64,000 bases of DNA from Congeria kusceri (Eukaryota; Mollusca; Bivalvia; Myida; Dreissenidae). Location: contig CM051030.1 in NCBI GenBank assembly GCA_027627225.1, forward strand, positions 27,087,927-27,151,926. The letters are read 5' to 3'. Within the stretch, counting starts at the first letter, position 1, and every line of letters starts with the position of its first letter. Positions 1 through 11,932 of the stretch are shown here, one piece after another. A program made the position numbers and the translations under genes. The notes under the pieces are model-generated. The model was not told the origin of the DNA, searched no databases, and saw only the letters and a list, made by a program, of their open reading frames with translations.

Positions 1-814
1 TAGGTATGTTTTAAAGTTATACAACTTTGTTGCGCCAAATAAAGACAATGATTTAAAATTTAAGATATTTAGGAAGTTAAATGTACATACCCGATATTTG
101 CAAGTTAAGGAAAGACGCCTTTAATGGTTTGTTCTTTTTTCGAGTTATAAGTAATGAGTTCATCAAATTGTTTATTCCAATGTGCTAGGAAAATTATAAA
201 TCATTTTTAAATATTGTCTTTTAACAACTATTACGCTACATGTTTTTTTTTAAAAGGTTGATATTACATAGCTGATAAGTACATTCGTTGTACGTTACAA
301 TGCACCTCCTGCAACTTTATTTCATAAAAAATAACACACATTAGCATACACAGTGCATTCATAGCATTACTGTTTTGATACAAATTATCAGGATTCGTAA
401 AAAACATTATCATTTTTTAAAATAAAGGTTCTTTTATTCGTGTCTAAAATAAATTTAACGGAGAAGTTATGGCTACGTTCAAAAAATGAAAACTTTTTAT
501 TTAAGCTAAATGACCTGCCCATTTGATATATTAATTAATTTTATTATATACTTAAGTCGGTATGTGATTGTTTTTTTTTATATTTTATTTGTAGTGTTTT
601 AATATGTATTTCAGAAATTCCGATCGATTTATCGAGTAAACACATGTATGTATGCATGTTTTCTGTATCTGTAAACAGCGCTTTGCCAACCAGTCAGTGC
701 ACATGCGCGACAAATTCCGATTTTAAACAATAACAATCAACGTTCCTATACGAAAAATTATTTCACAGTGTGAAATACGGGCATTTTATCTGGCCTATTG
801 TATTTTATCCCGAA
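1..814. other. AT-rich non-coding stretch
   Basis: No exon, RNA gene or repeat is recognisable here. The sequence is AT-rich with many stops in every frame. It could be intergenic or belong to an upstream intron of the Ig-domain gene. I looked for a signal-peptide exon with a phase-1 donor and did not find a convincing one. Confidence 0.5.
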
Positions 815-883
815 AATACATCAGTATTTGTGTCAGATTGTCTATGATATATATAACAACACTGTACTTAAAATGCTATTTTT

Positions 884-921
<38 letters not shown>

Positions 922-980
922 AAAATAGCATTTTAAGTACGTTGTTGTTATATATATAATAGACAATCTGACTCAAATAC

Positions 981-988
<8 letters not shown>
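815..988. repeat. Near-perfect palindrome with (TA)n centre
   Basis: Two arms of about 73 bp (about 815-890 and 917-988) are reverse complements with only a few differences. They flank a pure TA run. The outer arm reads ATACATCAGTATTTG and returns as CAAATACTGATGTAT. The right arm runs straight into a second, longer TA microsatellite. The structure could extrude as a cruciform. It may be a small foldback MITE or an inverted duplication seeded at a TA microsatellite. Confidence 0.85.

Positions 989-1054
<66 letters not shown>
984..1054. repeat. (TA)n microsatellite, about 70 bp
   Basis: Uninterrupted TA dinucleotides continue directly from the palindrome's right arm. The Tyr/Ile-rich reading frame on the minus strand here is only this repeat read as codons. 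Confidence 0.95.
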
Positions 1055-1057
<3 letters not shown>

Positions 1058-1093
1058 TCTCATCCTAATTGTACCTTGAAAAAATAGAACAAG

Positions 1094-1360
1094 TCAAATA
1101 TATTCAAAAACAATTTTTTTTTCAATCATAGCTTTCAGACAAGTCCTATAAACGAAAGGTTTAGTACAGCAGCTGATCACGAAACAAGGCAAATAATTAC
1201 AGTTGCACCGGTAATCGGTACATTCGTCGTAAAACAAAAAAACCGACCCTAGGTTCAACAAAGAGGTCCCTGTCGCACTTATGAAAATATAAAATCGTAC
1301 GAAAGTGCCAATTATGAGCGGTAACATTATTATCGTAAATATCAATATTCTACAATACAA
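1094..1360 (-). pseudogene. Possible relic of a rhodopsin-type 7TM receptor (TM6-TM7)
   Basis: An 88-codon open frame has two hydrophobic stretches. The first (about residues 5-28, with LPLII) resembles TM6. The second ends in ISCCTKPFVYR, which resembles the end of TM7 in class A receptors, where an N-P-x-x-Y motif is followed by a basic cytoplasmic helix. Here the Asn of NPxxY is replaced. There is no upstream receptor sequence, no TM1-5 and no clear splice acceptor, so this would be a fragment. Chance hydrophobicity in AT-rich DNA is a real alternative. Confidence 0.25.
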
Positions 1361-1560
1361 ATATAATTTTAGTTATATTTAATCTTGTTTTAAAGCTTAA
1401 TACACAGGTAGACGGTACACCCAGTATATCATTTTCTATGAACAATCGTGAAATAAGATACGGTCTAACACCGAAATCAATAAATATCCTCTATATATTT
1501 GTTAATACAGCCAGTGTCGCGCAATTTTCATATACGCTGCTTTTTGCAATCGAAACTGTT

Positions 1561-1690
1561 CAACAGCTGTCTGTGATACCCAATGTTGTTCAGCGAATTA
1601 TTAGTAGGTACCTACTTTATATGAGTTTTAACACTGACCGTACGCCAACTGCTGTATGTGATACACAATGTTGTTCAGCGAATAACTAGT
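1561..1690 (+). repeat. Spaced direct duplication, 45 bp units 85 bp apart
   Basis: The unit at 1561-1605 recurs at 1646-1690 with about five mismatches. Both contain CAATGTTGTTCAGCGAAT. No function is visible. The reading frame across it (1438-1689) has no recognisable domain. Confidence 0.8.
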
Positions 1691-2191
1691 GCACTCTTTC
1701 TTTAGTTTTCATATCTATATATTCTCCTTCAAGGATATTTCCGATCGCCTACTTCTTTATAATGTACATGTCATTACGATTTAAAATGTTCCCGCGTACA
1801 CGCGCCGAAGTTTACACAGCGTTCTACACTGTTTCATTATGTACAGGGCATAACTTCCTGCTTTACATGTTTATGGTTTAGAAACGGGATTTAATGACTC
1901 TGTTAAATTGAAGAACCACAATGGACGTAGCAGTTTTGCCAATTTATGAAATTATTATTTGGATAAATATGTATTCTTCTGGCATTCTTGCAAATCACAA
2001 TGCTACTAAACTTTACAGTTAATGAGTTATCACATTTATTCACTTTCAGACAAGAAACAAGTTCTTACGCATACTATTTTGCCCTTCTAATACGATTGTG
2101 AAAAGATAATGTATTAATTTGAAATTATTTAATAATTATACCATTATTTATTATTATTATTATTATTGTGATAATTGTCATTATATTCCAG
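1691..2191 (+). other. Presumed intron leading to the first visible Ig exon
   Basis: This is non-coding AT-rich sequence ending in a short (ATT)n run at about 2143-2166 and the acceptor TTATATTCCAG at 2181-2191. The TTTT-poor but AT-rich tract before the AG is weak as a polypyrimidine tract. The acceptor is supported mainly by the phase and domain boundary that follow. Confidence 0.5.
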
Positions 2192-2530
2192 TCTTTGGTC
2201 AGAACCCTCTTCTGACGTCTGATGCTTCTGCTGTATCAGAGAACAGCTCACTGACATTGACCTGCTTCCTGTCAAGAGCAGTGACACCTGTGGCATGGAC
2301 CAAGAATAGTGATAGTTCAACTACTATTAGGACAGGGTTCTTGTCAGGGAACTGCACATCTAGCCCATCCCCACCACCTCAAGGATTAAGCTACACGTGC
2401 GTCAATACCACTGTCTACACCCTGACCCTCCTGGGGGTGAACCGTACACAGGATGGAGACAATTGGATGTGCAGTGCTAACATTAATAACACTAGTTCGC
2501 ACAGCAACATCGTAAGCCTCACAGTGCAAG
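2192..2530 (+). CDS. Ig-like domain exon 1 of the Ig/FN3 surface protein
   Basis: The exon is 339 nt, phase 1 at both ends, with acceptor CAG at 2189-2191 and donor GTAAAC at 2531. It encodes one Ig-like domain. The canonical disulfide pair is at about residues 25 and 94 of the exon, the core Trp at 36, and a D-x-G-x-x-W-x-C motif lies before the second Cys. An extra Cys pair (about 55 and 70) flanks a Ser/Pro-rich loop. At least five N-glycosylation sequons point to an extracellular location. Such domains mediate homophilic or heterophilic binding at the cell surface. The last split codon joins to the 46436 exon as LTVQ-V-PVSS, a plausible inter-domain linker. No signal peptide is visible, so an upstream exon is expected. 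Membership in the same gene as the distant exons is inferred. Confidence 0.85.
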
Positions 2531-2715
2531 GTAAACCAAGCTAATTATTTACAATCTTTCTAAACGGACATGTTCATTGTTTTATGTGATGTTTAAGAAC
2601 ACTCTGGGTACACAAGCGATTCTAAAAACAAATCACCTCTGGTACACCATGCAACATTTGTTTACTACTTTCAGGCTCATGATCAACAAACATGACTGTG
2701 CCCCTAAGCAATACA
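2531..2715 (+). other. Start of the roughly 44 kb intron 1; no distinct feature
   Basis: This is short unique-looking sequence between the donor of the first Ig exon and the palindromic element. If one gene spans the window, this begins a 43.9 kb intron (2531-46435) filled with transposons. Two separate genes are also possible. Confidence 0.4.
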
Positions 2716-5035
2716 CTGCAGATCCGTTATATCGCGATCTGTTATTTCGCGATATCCAATATATCGCGAATGTGCCGTGGATCACGATTTTTCGGCGTAG
2801 CTGTCTAAGATCAATTTTGACCTAGATTTCTTGCGATAATTATGCAGCGGGAAACATGAATGCCAATATAATTTAGCAAATTTTCTAATTTTAGGGACTG
2901 CAAACTCAAACAATGGTATAACGTATACCAATAACTGTTGCATACTTTTGGAGATTAAAAATTGACATAATGGTTTACATAAGCGGTTAAATTAAAGATA
3001 TAAACATATCTTCGACATACACTCTAGAAATGAACATAATTATAAACTCAGTTGATCACAACGTACAATGTTGCCTGTTGAGCTCGCAAGCACAAAATAT
3101 AAAGTGGCAAATTTCTGGTATTTTTCTGATAAATAAGCAAAACAAATATTAGCAAATTTGATTGAGCTTATATTTCCTATTATTTTATCATTGTTTAAAA
3201 ATATTATTGTACGCTGTAACCGACTGTTGTTCCCGTGAATTAATTATAGCGAGTACAACTCCTGCAGGAGAATGATTCTAAAAATAGCGGGCGGTAACGC
3301 TGTGTTAATACACACGCATCAATTAGTGTCTGGAGAATCCTAAACCCGAGAATTGCAATAAATGGGGAATTAATAAACTTACTGCTCATTCATTCCCGCT
3401 ATTATTTTCTGACAATGTTAATTTGTAAAATTTGCCTGACAAACTCATGTATCAATTATTTTTGCGTAAATTATTAGTTCATTTGTATTTAGCTTATTCA
3501 TGTATCACTGGTGAAAACATGATCGGTATATTCACGGTACAGATATTAATAATTATTGAGTTTATCTCGAATTAATTTTGGGGGCCGATACGTTTTCTAA
3601 TAGTGTCCGAAAATCATAGTGTCCGAGAAGTATCCTTAGTAGAGACCGAACAATCTGGGGTCCGAGAAGTGTCTTTAGTAGGGAACGAAAAATATGGGGT
3701 CCGTGAAGTCACAGCCTGGTCCTCTTGTATTATATTTAGGGCAAATAAGAAATGTCTTTAAAAAAGACAATCGGCGTTGAAATTAATATTGAGATGTCAT
3801 TTTAAAATTACCTAAACAGACGGACAAGATGATCGGTTACGTGACTTCGCAGACCCCAAATTGTTTGGTCCCCAACCATATTAGGAGACTTATTGGACCC
3901 CAGATTTTTCGGACACTATAAGAAAACTTCTCGGACGCAAAATTTAATTTGAGATGAATTTATTAATTTAAAAATTAAATAGAATTATCATTAATATCTA
4001 TGCCGTGAATAAACCAATCATACAGCTCCATGTTTCCACCAGTGATATATGAATAACCAAAATAATTTATGTTAACATAATAGTTATATGATTTTGCCAA
4101 GCCACTTTAACAAATTAAAAATGTAAGAAAAGAATTTCGGGAATGAATTAAAATAATTATGTATCAGACGAGTCTATATAGTGATTTATAGTACCGGTAA
4201 TATACCATTCAAGTTAGTTATCTAATACAATAACGATTTGAAGTCAAATAAGCATTTATACTGTGTATCCAATAAAAAGCAATTGTCAGGGAACATTCAG
4301 CGATTTTTGAAATGTTAAGACTTTATTTTCATTACGCAAACAAACAAATTCACAAGACTATGACTATTTTAAATTATATCAGTAGAAATATGATATATAA
4401 AGGGTTTCTGTGAATAATTAGTATTGCAAATTGTGTATTCATGCTGCGCGAATAACAATTCTGCGTATTCCGAATCTTCTTTTATAATGTTTTATCAATA
4501 GAAAATGAAGCATCTTTTTATAGATTAAATAACATCTACTGGAGAAGTTGAAAGGTGCAATTATAAATAATCGTTAATAAATCGTAACCACAATTTTGAT
4601 TCAAATTAACAGTAAGTTTATAAAAATAAATTCCCCATTTATTGAAATGTTTAGGTTTATGATTCTCTGAACGCTATTATTGATGCAGGTACGAGTATAT
4701 TACCGCATCTATAAAACGGTTGCTAGCTATGCGCGCTATTTTTAGAATCACACTACTGTTTCTGGAATGTACTTTCATACGTAGCCTCAGTTCTAGAGAA
4801 TATGTCGTGGATATGTTTATAACTTCATTTAAACCGGTTATGTAAACAATTATATAGATGTTTAATCCCCAAAAGTACGCAACAGTTATTGGTATACGTT
4901 AAACCATTGTTTGAAGTTTGCATTCCCTGAAATTAGAAAATGTGCCTAATTCTATTGGCATTCAATTTTCCCGCTGCATAATTATCGCAAGAAATCTCGG
5001 TCAAAAGTGATCTTAGACAGCTACGCCGAAAAAAT
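2716..5035. repeat. Large imperfect palindrome (foldback element), about 2.3 kb
   Basis: The left arm (about 2786-3735) and right arm (about 3826-5035) are inverted copies. Matching landmarks are CGGCGTAGCTGTCTAAGATC (2803) with its complement at about 5005-5030; the block around 2935 with about 4880; ATTCATGTATCACTGG (3497) with its complement near 4040; and GGGGTCCGAGAAG (3657) with the GGACCCC block near 3895. The right arm holds about 440 bp (about 4160-4600) with no partner on the left. The sequence before the left arm (2716-2785) has several TATATCGCGAT-type motifs, and similar motifs recur inverted at 15790-15855. There is no coding capacity. It is best read as a foldback or MITE-like DNA element or a TIR-rich transposon derivative. 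Confidence 0.75.
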
Positions 5036-6169
5036 GATATCTCAATATTAATGTCTAAGTCTTTTTTAAAGACATTTATTGTTTCCGATGTACTTCAATA
5101 TTTTACTATTACACGAATAAATCCAGTTTGGTCTGGATTTTTGCTCCTACATCGCTACTCTTTCATTAACACTCTTGTAGTGCGACAAACAATAACCTGA
5201 CCCGCTCAACATCAAAGTGTAACCGTTGGACAATCTCAGCTTACATCGCGTGTGCCACCAATGAAACGTCCTTTAACTGCTGTCGCGTTAATTAGCAGCG
5301 GAATTACACGCCCTCCAACATTATTTGCTCTTTTAAACAGAGAATTATAAATTCTCTGCTCTTGACATTCATATATAATGTATGTCTTTACATGCACGTT
5401 TTCATTAAAACCTACATCTATATCATGTAATATTGGAATGTGTTTCTTGTGTACTGTAGATTTTCTCATAGGCATAAGATTACTTCTTTAAAGTTCCATA
5501 TACACTACATGGAACAAATATTTGACAATTCAACGACATATTCTTTCTGGACATTGTTCACCGCATAGGAATCAGAACCTTAGTTTTGTATATAAAACAC
5601 TATACATTTTACCTTATTAAATACCACTTTGACTCAGTGGTTATATTTCTTTAACAGAACTTTTTTAGATAATTAAAATGGCCTTAAAACACTATTTAAG
5701 GCTTTGTTCCAGATACCTATGTCTTAAGACTCCAACAAACTCTATGAATTATCAATAGATTCATAGTTCAATAACTTGGTGAAAAACCCTGCATAAACTA
5801 CCCTATGCATACAACTCATTAAGTTATTTATTCCTTAAGGCAGCAAACACTAATTATAAATAATAGAAATACTCTAAAAATTTAATATTTCCATGTAATA
5901 GTATCTTTTTTATTAAGTTTTGTTGGACCACACCCTTTTTTATAGTAAGCAACACATTATACATTTGCTGTGACCTTCAGAAGCATGCTTGTTTCTGCTT
6001 TTTCAACAGTAACTAACGCCCAGTTGAAGTAGGTCAATCCGTTTTTTGTAAATTTTTCGTATATTTCGACTTTAAACTGCTATTTCCTCCTTTTTGCATA
6101 TTCCTAGTCCTTTGACTTTTAATTATTTTAGGTATTTACTACCTATACAATTATTATTTTAACCCACAA
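5036..6169. other. Unassigned non-coding sequence
   Basis: A 79-codon minus-strand frame at 5236-5475 has no recognisable domain and no matching splice sites. I do not call it a gene. The inner loop of the preceding palindrome (about 3747-3800) resembles the complement of about 5030-5095, so duplicated palindrome sequence may spill into the first part of this interval. Confidence 0.4.
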
Positions 6170-7260
6170 ATTTTTTAATGATTTGGGTTGTTTACCCTCG
6201 GGACTTCGATTGAAAACCATTGAAATCAAATAACAAGGTATGCACAGGTAAAAGGGGAGTAATTCTGCAATTACCTTTTATTAGTGAACATGAGCTGCCT
6301 CCCTTATACTATTATATAACTACACTGTAAAACAGCCCATCAAACAAGTATTTAGTCAGATTGTCTCCCTTTACTTGCAAAATTGATATTATGAGAGACA
6401 TAACAGTAAAAATATATATTGTGGAAATGTGTAATAGACTATTCTATTTATTATTACGATATTTATGTTGACAATTATAGGACTAAATAAGTAAAAGTTT
6501 CTTTGCCAACAGAGAAAAAAGGGGAAAAAACCCGAGAGATTAACCTATATTAACATGAGAAAGTGAAGATTGGAGAGAATAGCCCAACTTGAAAAAGAGT
6601 TAAATGGTGGGAATACATAATTGTATGTGTATCATCATTTTTCAAAACCCGTTATACAGCAAATGCTGCAACGGTGTTGTTGGAGTCTTTCTTACTTAGA
6701 TATTGTGGTCAAACTCGGATAAAAACTTACCATATACAATATGTAATATTAAATTTAAAACCAATGTGCACATGCACATGTGATGATATTTACAATAACG
6801 ACTGTAAACAATGTTAATTATATCCAGATCTCTAAGTGGTTCAGCATGGTTATACAGCATCTGTATAATGTACATGTCGTTATATATGGAGATAGAGAAA
6901 AAAGGTTAAAATATGCTTTATAAGCTTTATTTATTATAAGGTTCAAGTAGTAATACTTGAATATATACAATGAAGATGGATTATTCAATTAATAGCAAGT
7001 AAATTAATGTGAGATTGTTAAAGTAACTTGCATCTGCAAGTATATGTTGTTTCGTATGTAATATTTTCTTTATAATGGGTATATATATTTTAATGATGGA
7101 TGTTACAATTGCATGACATGCTTTTAACTAATGCTGAAATCTTGTAGACAGGGAATATAACTTGTTGCTTCAACCTGAGACCCTGTGTTTTGAGTTTTAT
7201 GCAAAATTGTTGGGATATTTAGTGGAGTGTAGCCTACCCCAAGGCTATAATTTAAGAAAA
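6170..7260 (+). repeat. Dispersed repeat A, copy 1
   Basis: This stretch is the inverted counterpart of about 23075-23945. Shared blocks in the same order are TTTACCCTCGGGACTT (6193), the TGTATCATCATTTT and TGTTGGAGTCT block (6625-6690), CAGATCTCTAAGTGGTTCA (6825) and GACAGGGAATATA (7148). Copies differ by many indels, so the family is old. No coding frame is visible. The type of element is unknown. Confidence 0.7.
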
Positions 7261-9779
7261 TGAACAACATAACAGGATGAGAATCCAATATATAGTAAAA
7301 TTTAGGATAAAACATATATTGCATCCTTCCGGCACTATCAAACGACTTACGTTTTAGGGCTTTTAAAAATAACACAAATAAAACAAGATATAACTAATAA
7401 AAGGAACTGTCTAGACTGTACAGGTATATACAAATAAAAGAAAATCACCCTGGGGAGTACATAAAATGAAGACTTTGTCTTGTTCGTGATTATTAAAAGA
7501 AGGGATAGCACCGGTGGGGAGGGGAATTTTGGCCGGCAGTGCTTGAATGGTAATTTTAGATACTGGGAACAGAGAGGCGCACAGGTTTACATGCTCTACA
7601 TATATATAGGGACACTTTTAATAGGTAGTTTAACACTTAAAAAGTTTAAATGTGGACAACCACTTCTACAAAACAGTTATTTGTTAAAATGGTACACATT
7701 TCTATATTAAGAATAACTGAAGACAATCAAAGTATGTAATATCACAAAGAAATAGTGGCAACTTGATAATTATTAACAATATGATCCAAATACTTGCCAT
7801 AAAATTAAGGAACTTACTACACATGTAGGTTTAAACAATATATAGTACACATTAAAAAATTGATAACTGTTTCCTCCCCATATTATATAAAATCTGCAAT
7901 AAAATGGGGTTTATTAATACTTGACAATAGTAAACGTGGCAAACTGCTTAAATAAATCAAAACGCTGGCAGCGTAGATAGGATGTTGGCGAGAAAAGAAA
8001 CTAAAAGCAAATGAACTATGAGAGTATTTTTATAATAAGAAACATTTATTGAAGTAAGTTACGTGTCTGTTCTACACAAAACATCAAAACTCATAACTAT
8101 ACACTCTACTTAAAATAAATTTGTATAAGCTGGTATTTGACCTAATTGAAGATGGAGATCCAGGCCACTGTTTTTTGCAAATTAAAACTAATTTAGCGCG
8201 CGTCTAATTCAATGCTATTTATCTACGCCATTCTCATAATTTTTTTTTTTTGAAATTTGTGGGAGGCAAATATTTTGTGCAAACTATTGAAAAAGCAAAC
8301 AGAGTTATATGCATACAAGTCAATCTACAACGGGTAAAGATAGTCCATGAACCGTATAAGTTCGAAACAATATTCAGTGCTTTTTATCACAAGCGCCATG
8401 TTCAGTAAATACCAATTTAAATAAAAATTAGTTTAATTAGTAAAATACATTCAAAACTTTCTTAAGAATTTTTTTTTTTCTCCATGCTTCTTATGCATAT
8501 GTAAAAAAACAATAGCAATCATCAATCGGGTGGTTACGATCGCTCCGCTATAAGTACTGACTCAATACACTGTTGTTGAACTTACGCAAGATAATGTAAT
8601 ACACAGTAAACCAGTCAACAGCACAAACATCTATCATATTTATGTGAATAGACATAACATGAATTCACGTGTAGATGTGGACCAAACGGATCTTTATTGT
8701 TGTTTATTAGTGTTTTAAGTCGGATCTATTTCTTGTCTTTGATTCATAGAAAGTAGCATCGGTAACTGGAAGCTTTACTGCTCAGCCAGCGAAGCGCAGT
8801 AATTTATCAATTTACTGACTCGTAGCCTGCATAGTAAAGAAATAGTTCCCTTAAGACCTATTTCTGAATACACCTACTAACTCCTGTTGGCTTGCGCCAA
8901 CAGTCTAAATATGGCTTAAAATAAGAAATCCTTATTCAATCAGCTTGGCCAAGTTTGAGGGAGGGCTTCGTTAGCAATAGAAACATATATAATGACATGA
9001 ATTTTGAATTAAGATATGTGTTACTATCTTCCTGTGCGCCTGGCCCAGCACTGCACATGAAAAACCACAGAGGGAAGGGGGAATATAAAGAGGAGATAGG
9101 GGGATTCCTGCAGCTTATGAACAAAGTTAATTGTTCCACTGAAAACAATCATTTACAAATTAATTAAGTATAGTAATGGCATTTATTTGCCAGCTAGTCT
9201 GAGGTCCATGAAATGTAAATTTAAATATATTTTGTGCACAATATATGAGCACACAGTAGTAAAAATTCAGCAATAACATTTCTAATACCTTATAACTCAG
9301 CCAAAAATAAATAAATTGAAACTTAAAGTAAAGTACTGTGTACCATTTACAAAGCCAGTGATATACAAAGTAAAAACTGGCTGGGTTAAACCGTCTGAAT
9401 GCTCTATTGAGCATTGCCTATTATTGTTTCAATGTACTAGATAAAATACAAATTGGTCTGTTAAGAGTTATCTCCCAGAATGGAAAGATATAGAGATTAT
9501 TAGAAATGATTAAAGATTTTGACAGGCAGGGATTATCTGTCCTTCAATAGGCTGAATATCACTAATTCCTAATATATATGGGTTTGTTATGTGTAAAAAA
9601 GGGGAATTAGTATATTAACACACTGGAAGACAGTAAATAGATATAAATATTGCTAGAAAAGCAATAATTAAAGCACTGTACAGTTCTGTAGCTGTTCAGT
9701 GATATAAATAATTAATTAAATGACTTAAATTTCCCCAGATATCGGAAAATGTTTATTAAATTAAAAATTTTAATATAAA
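7261..9779. other. Unassigned AT-rich sequence
   Basis: No exon or known element is recognised. The overlapping frames at 8936-9167 on both strands mirror each other and show no domain. A small perfect hairpin at 8884-8903 is listed separately. Confidence 0.4.
8884..8903. repeat. Perfect 8-bp-stem hairpin
   Basis: CTGTTGGC, a TTGC loop, then GCCAACAG. It could be the terminal hairpin of an unrecognised rolling-circle element or chance. No other element end is visible beside it. Confidence 0.5.
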
Positions 9780-9839
9780 ATATGTTCTTGTGAAGCTGCA
9801 GGTCCCCTATTTGTATTTATATTTTATATGTAATCTGGC

Positions 9840-10218
9840 AATCCACAAGATAAGTTGCCAGAGATTTGTACACTGGTAATTTATTTTCGCCAGTAGGATT
9901 AAAAATATGATTAAGGGTAAAGTCAATGTTTAAGTTGGAAAAAGTTGTTTTAAGCTGTTAAGAGAACTGGGGTCACTGTGTCATCCGGTGGTCGGCTGTA
10001 AAGGGGATCTCACATTGAGGACAAAGAGGGTCCAGCTTTAAAATATACTTTCCCGCACTAGCAGGCAAAAGACTGGTCCCCATCCTCAGTTGGCTAATGC
10101 ATTTGTCAATAAGGATGTTAGTACAATATTGATGTGGCCGACTGAGGGTTTTCTGGGCAATTGAGAAGGGGGCTTTGTATGAAGTGTTAGTGGGTGGCAT
10201 GTTGTTCCACGCCCGCAT
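9840..10218 (-). pseudogene. LINE ORF2 C-terminal domain remnant
   Basis: The frame contains LCPQCEIPFTADH, the Cys-x2-Cys...His arrangement common at the end of LINE ORF2 proteins. A shifted frame then carries FNPTGENKLPVYKSL and YLVDCQIT down to about 9840. The + strand LINE has the equivalent LDPKGATRGLVFSALTKFL with the same spacing. That correspondence shows the two are relatives, not copies of one recent insertion. Confidence 0.7.
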
Positions 10219-10289
10219 AACATAGGCCTTGGCTGGGAGTATATTTCAGTTGGGGCTAGTGGGACCCCTATATTGACCGACTCCCTTTA

Positions 10290-10665
10290 GAGGCCCTCCT
10301 TAGCCTCCCTGTCCGCCTGGTCATTCCCCGGGATGTCGACATTTGCTGCGCACCAAACTAAGGTTACCTGTAAAGATTTGTCTAGGCACTTTTGATTCAG
10401 TTCCAAAATTTCATTTAACATATCAGACCTAGACCTGCTATTTCTATTTTTGATGGACTCTGTGATGATAAAGAGACCGAGAAGATAGCAGTTTTAGTTG
10501 GCTTGTTAAATAATATCCAGCACATTGCAAAGCTAATAGCCAAAAGTTATAGAATATATAGAAGAAAGATTGTTGCTGAGTCTGAATGTTATTATTTTTG
10601 GAGGGAATTATGAATAAATTGGCTACCAAGCCAGAGTCATGGCATTTGGAGCCGTCTGCATACAT
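10290..10665 (-). pseudogene. LINE RNase H domain remnant
   Basis: The frame opens with YADGSK, the D-G-S motif holding the first catalytic Asp of RNase HI. Near 10285-10345 another frame reads VDIPGNDQADREAKEGL, matching the G-N-x-x-A-D motif with the last catalytic Asp. The segment between is frameshifted. In an intact element this domain removes RNA from the RNA:DNA hybrid during reverse transcription. Confidence 0.75.
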
Positions 10666-10745
10666 TTTTATATGGTCAGCATACTGAATATTAATATACT
10701 TGAGAGCCTCTGACCTCTCGAGGTGCGGAGAGTCAGATTTCCTTA

Positions 10746-11390
10746 CTATTGTAGATAGATAGTTGTCGACATCCGGGGAATTAAGCAGCCGGTGGGGGGG
10801 GGGAGATTTTGGAGGGATTCAGGTGTGCCACAGCAACCTCCTTGAGACTGGCCTCCTACATCAAGGTCTGGGTGCTGGCCCCAAGTTGCAAATTGGAGGG
10901 CAACATGCTTCTTTTTAAACTCCCGGCCCCTGATGAAGGTGCCGGTCCCAAATAGATTGTTAATGGGGTTTGAGCCGTGTCTGGGCTGGGCCCTGGCCCA
11001 ATTTTGAAGGATTTGTTGTTTCGGACGCAGGGTGAGGGGCAGCACACCGGCCTCTTCTTCTAATGTACAACTCGGTGTACACGGCAGTGCCCGTAGGACT
11101 ATCGTGAGGGCCTTGTTTTGTATGGTATCTACCATTATGAGGGCGTTTGGCGTAGCACATGAATAGATTTGGGCCCATAGTCTATCTTTGGACGAATAAG
11201 GGACTTGTAGATTAGAAGGAGGCTATTTTTTTCGGACCCGAAACCTGTGTCTCTCAACATTCTCATTAAATTTAAGTCCCTTGCGCACCTTTCTGCCAAA
11301 TATTTGAAGTGGTGAATAAATGTTCACCGTTTATCTAGGCACATACCTAAAAATTTCACCACTTTTTCAAAAATAATGTTGGTTCCGCCT
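10746..11390 (-). pseudogene. LINE RT thumb/connection remnant
   Basis: The piece at 11390-11150 carries VVKFLGMCLDKR, HFKYLAER, LRDTGFGSEKNSLLLIYKS and LIRPKIDYG, conserved after the RT palm in LINEs. The piece at 11135-10746 carries QNKALTIVLRALPCTPS, LEEEAGVLPL and FGTGTFIRG. Closely matching residues occur in the + strand LINE at 19713-20160. A frame change separates the two pieces. Confidence 0.8.
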
Positions 11391-11449
11391 AAAGTTATGC
11401 CCAAAGAGTGCTATTTTTGGTTGCCAAACCGGATTCCTACTGTTTTTGA

Positions 11450-11880
11450 GTGAGAAATTTTGAATCCCCAGTCAATGGCCGATTTCCATAAGGAGTCCAG
11501 CCCTGCTTGGGCTTTTTTTGCAGGGTTGACAGCTTGTATCCCATTAACCAAGTGCCGGATTGATCAGCAAATTAGGAATTAACCATGCCTGATGATTTAA
11601 CGGTTTCAGGCAGGTCATTTACGATGATATAGAACAGCACGGGAAAGATGACAGACTCCTGTGGGGTGCCTCTTTCAGTTATTTCTTCATTTAAACTCGC
11701 GCCATCGACTCTAACCTTAATTTTACAACCCTCAAGGAAAGCCCTTATATAGTGGAAGCAGTGTCCGGTGATACCGTAATCAGCTAGCTTTGTTAAGATG
11801 CCGAAAGTCCAAGTTAAGTCGAAGGTAGCTTGAAGGTCCAAAAAGATTGCAAGTACTGACTGACCTCGATTTTTAGCCAA
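11450..11880 (-). pseudogene. LINE reverse transcriptase palm, catalytic motif destroyed
   Basis: The reading frame shows AIFLDLQATFD (first catalytic Asp region), KVRVDGAS, RGTPQESVIFPVLFYI (the G-x-P-Q-G-S motif with G changed to E) and NDLPETV. Directly after 11572 a stop replaces the Gln that precedes FAD in the sister copy. The catalytic [FY]xDD box reads FADQ here, so polymerase activity is lost twice over. Confidence 0.85.
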
Positions 11881-11932
11881 AATAATATCATGTTGGAGTC
11901 TAGCTAGCTGGTCTAGTGTAGAACGCCCTTTC

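Noticed and set aside
842..1063. Tyr/Ile-rich minus-strand frame
   Set aside because: It is the TA microsatellite and palindrome read as codons.
5236..5475. 79-codon minus-strand frame
   Set aside because: No recognisable family, no splice sites, and adjacent to repeat sequence.
8936..9167. Mirror-image frames on both strands
   Set aside because: They cover the same bases in opposite directions, with no domain on either strand and no splice context.
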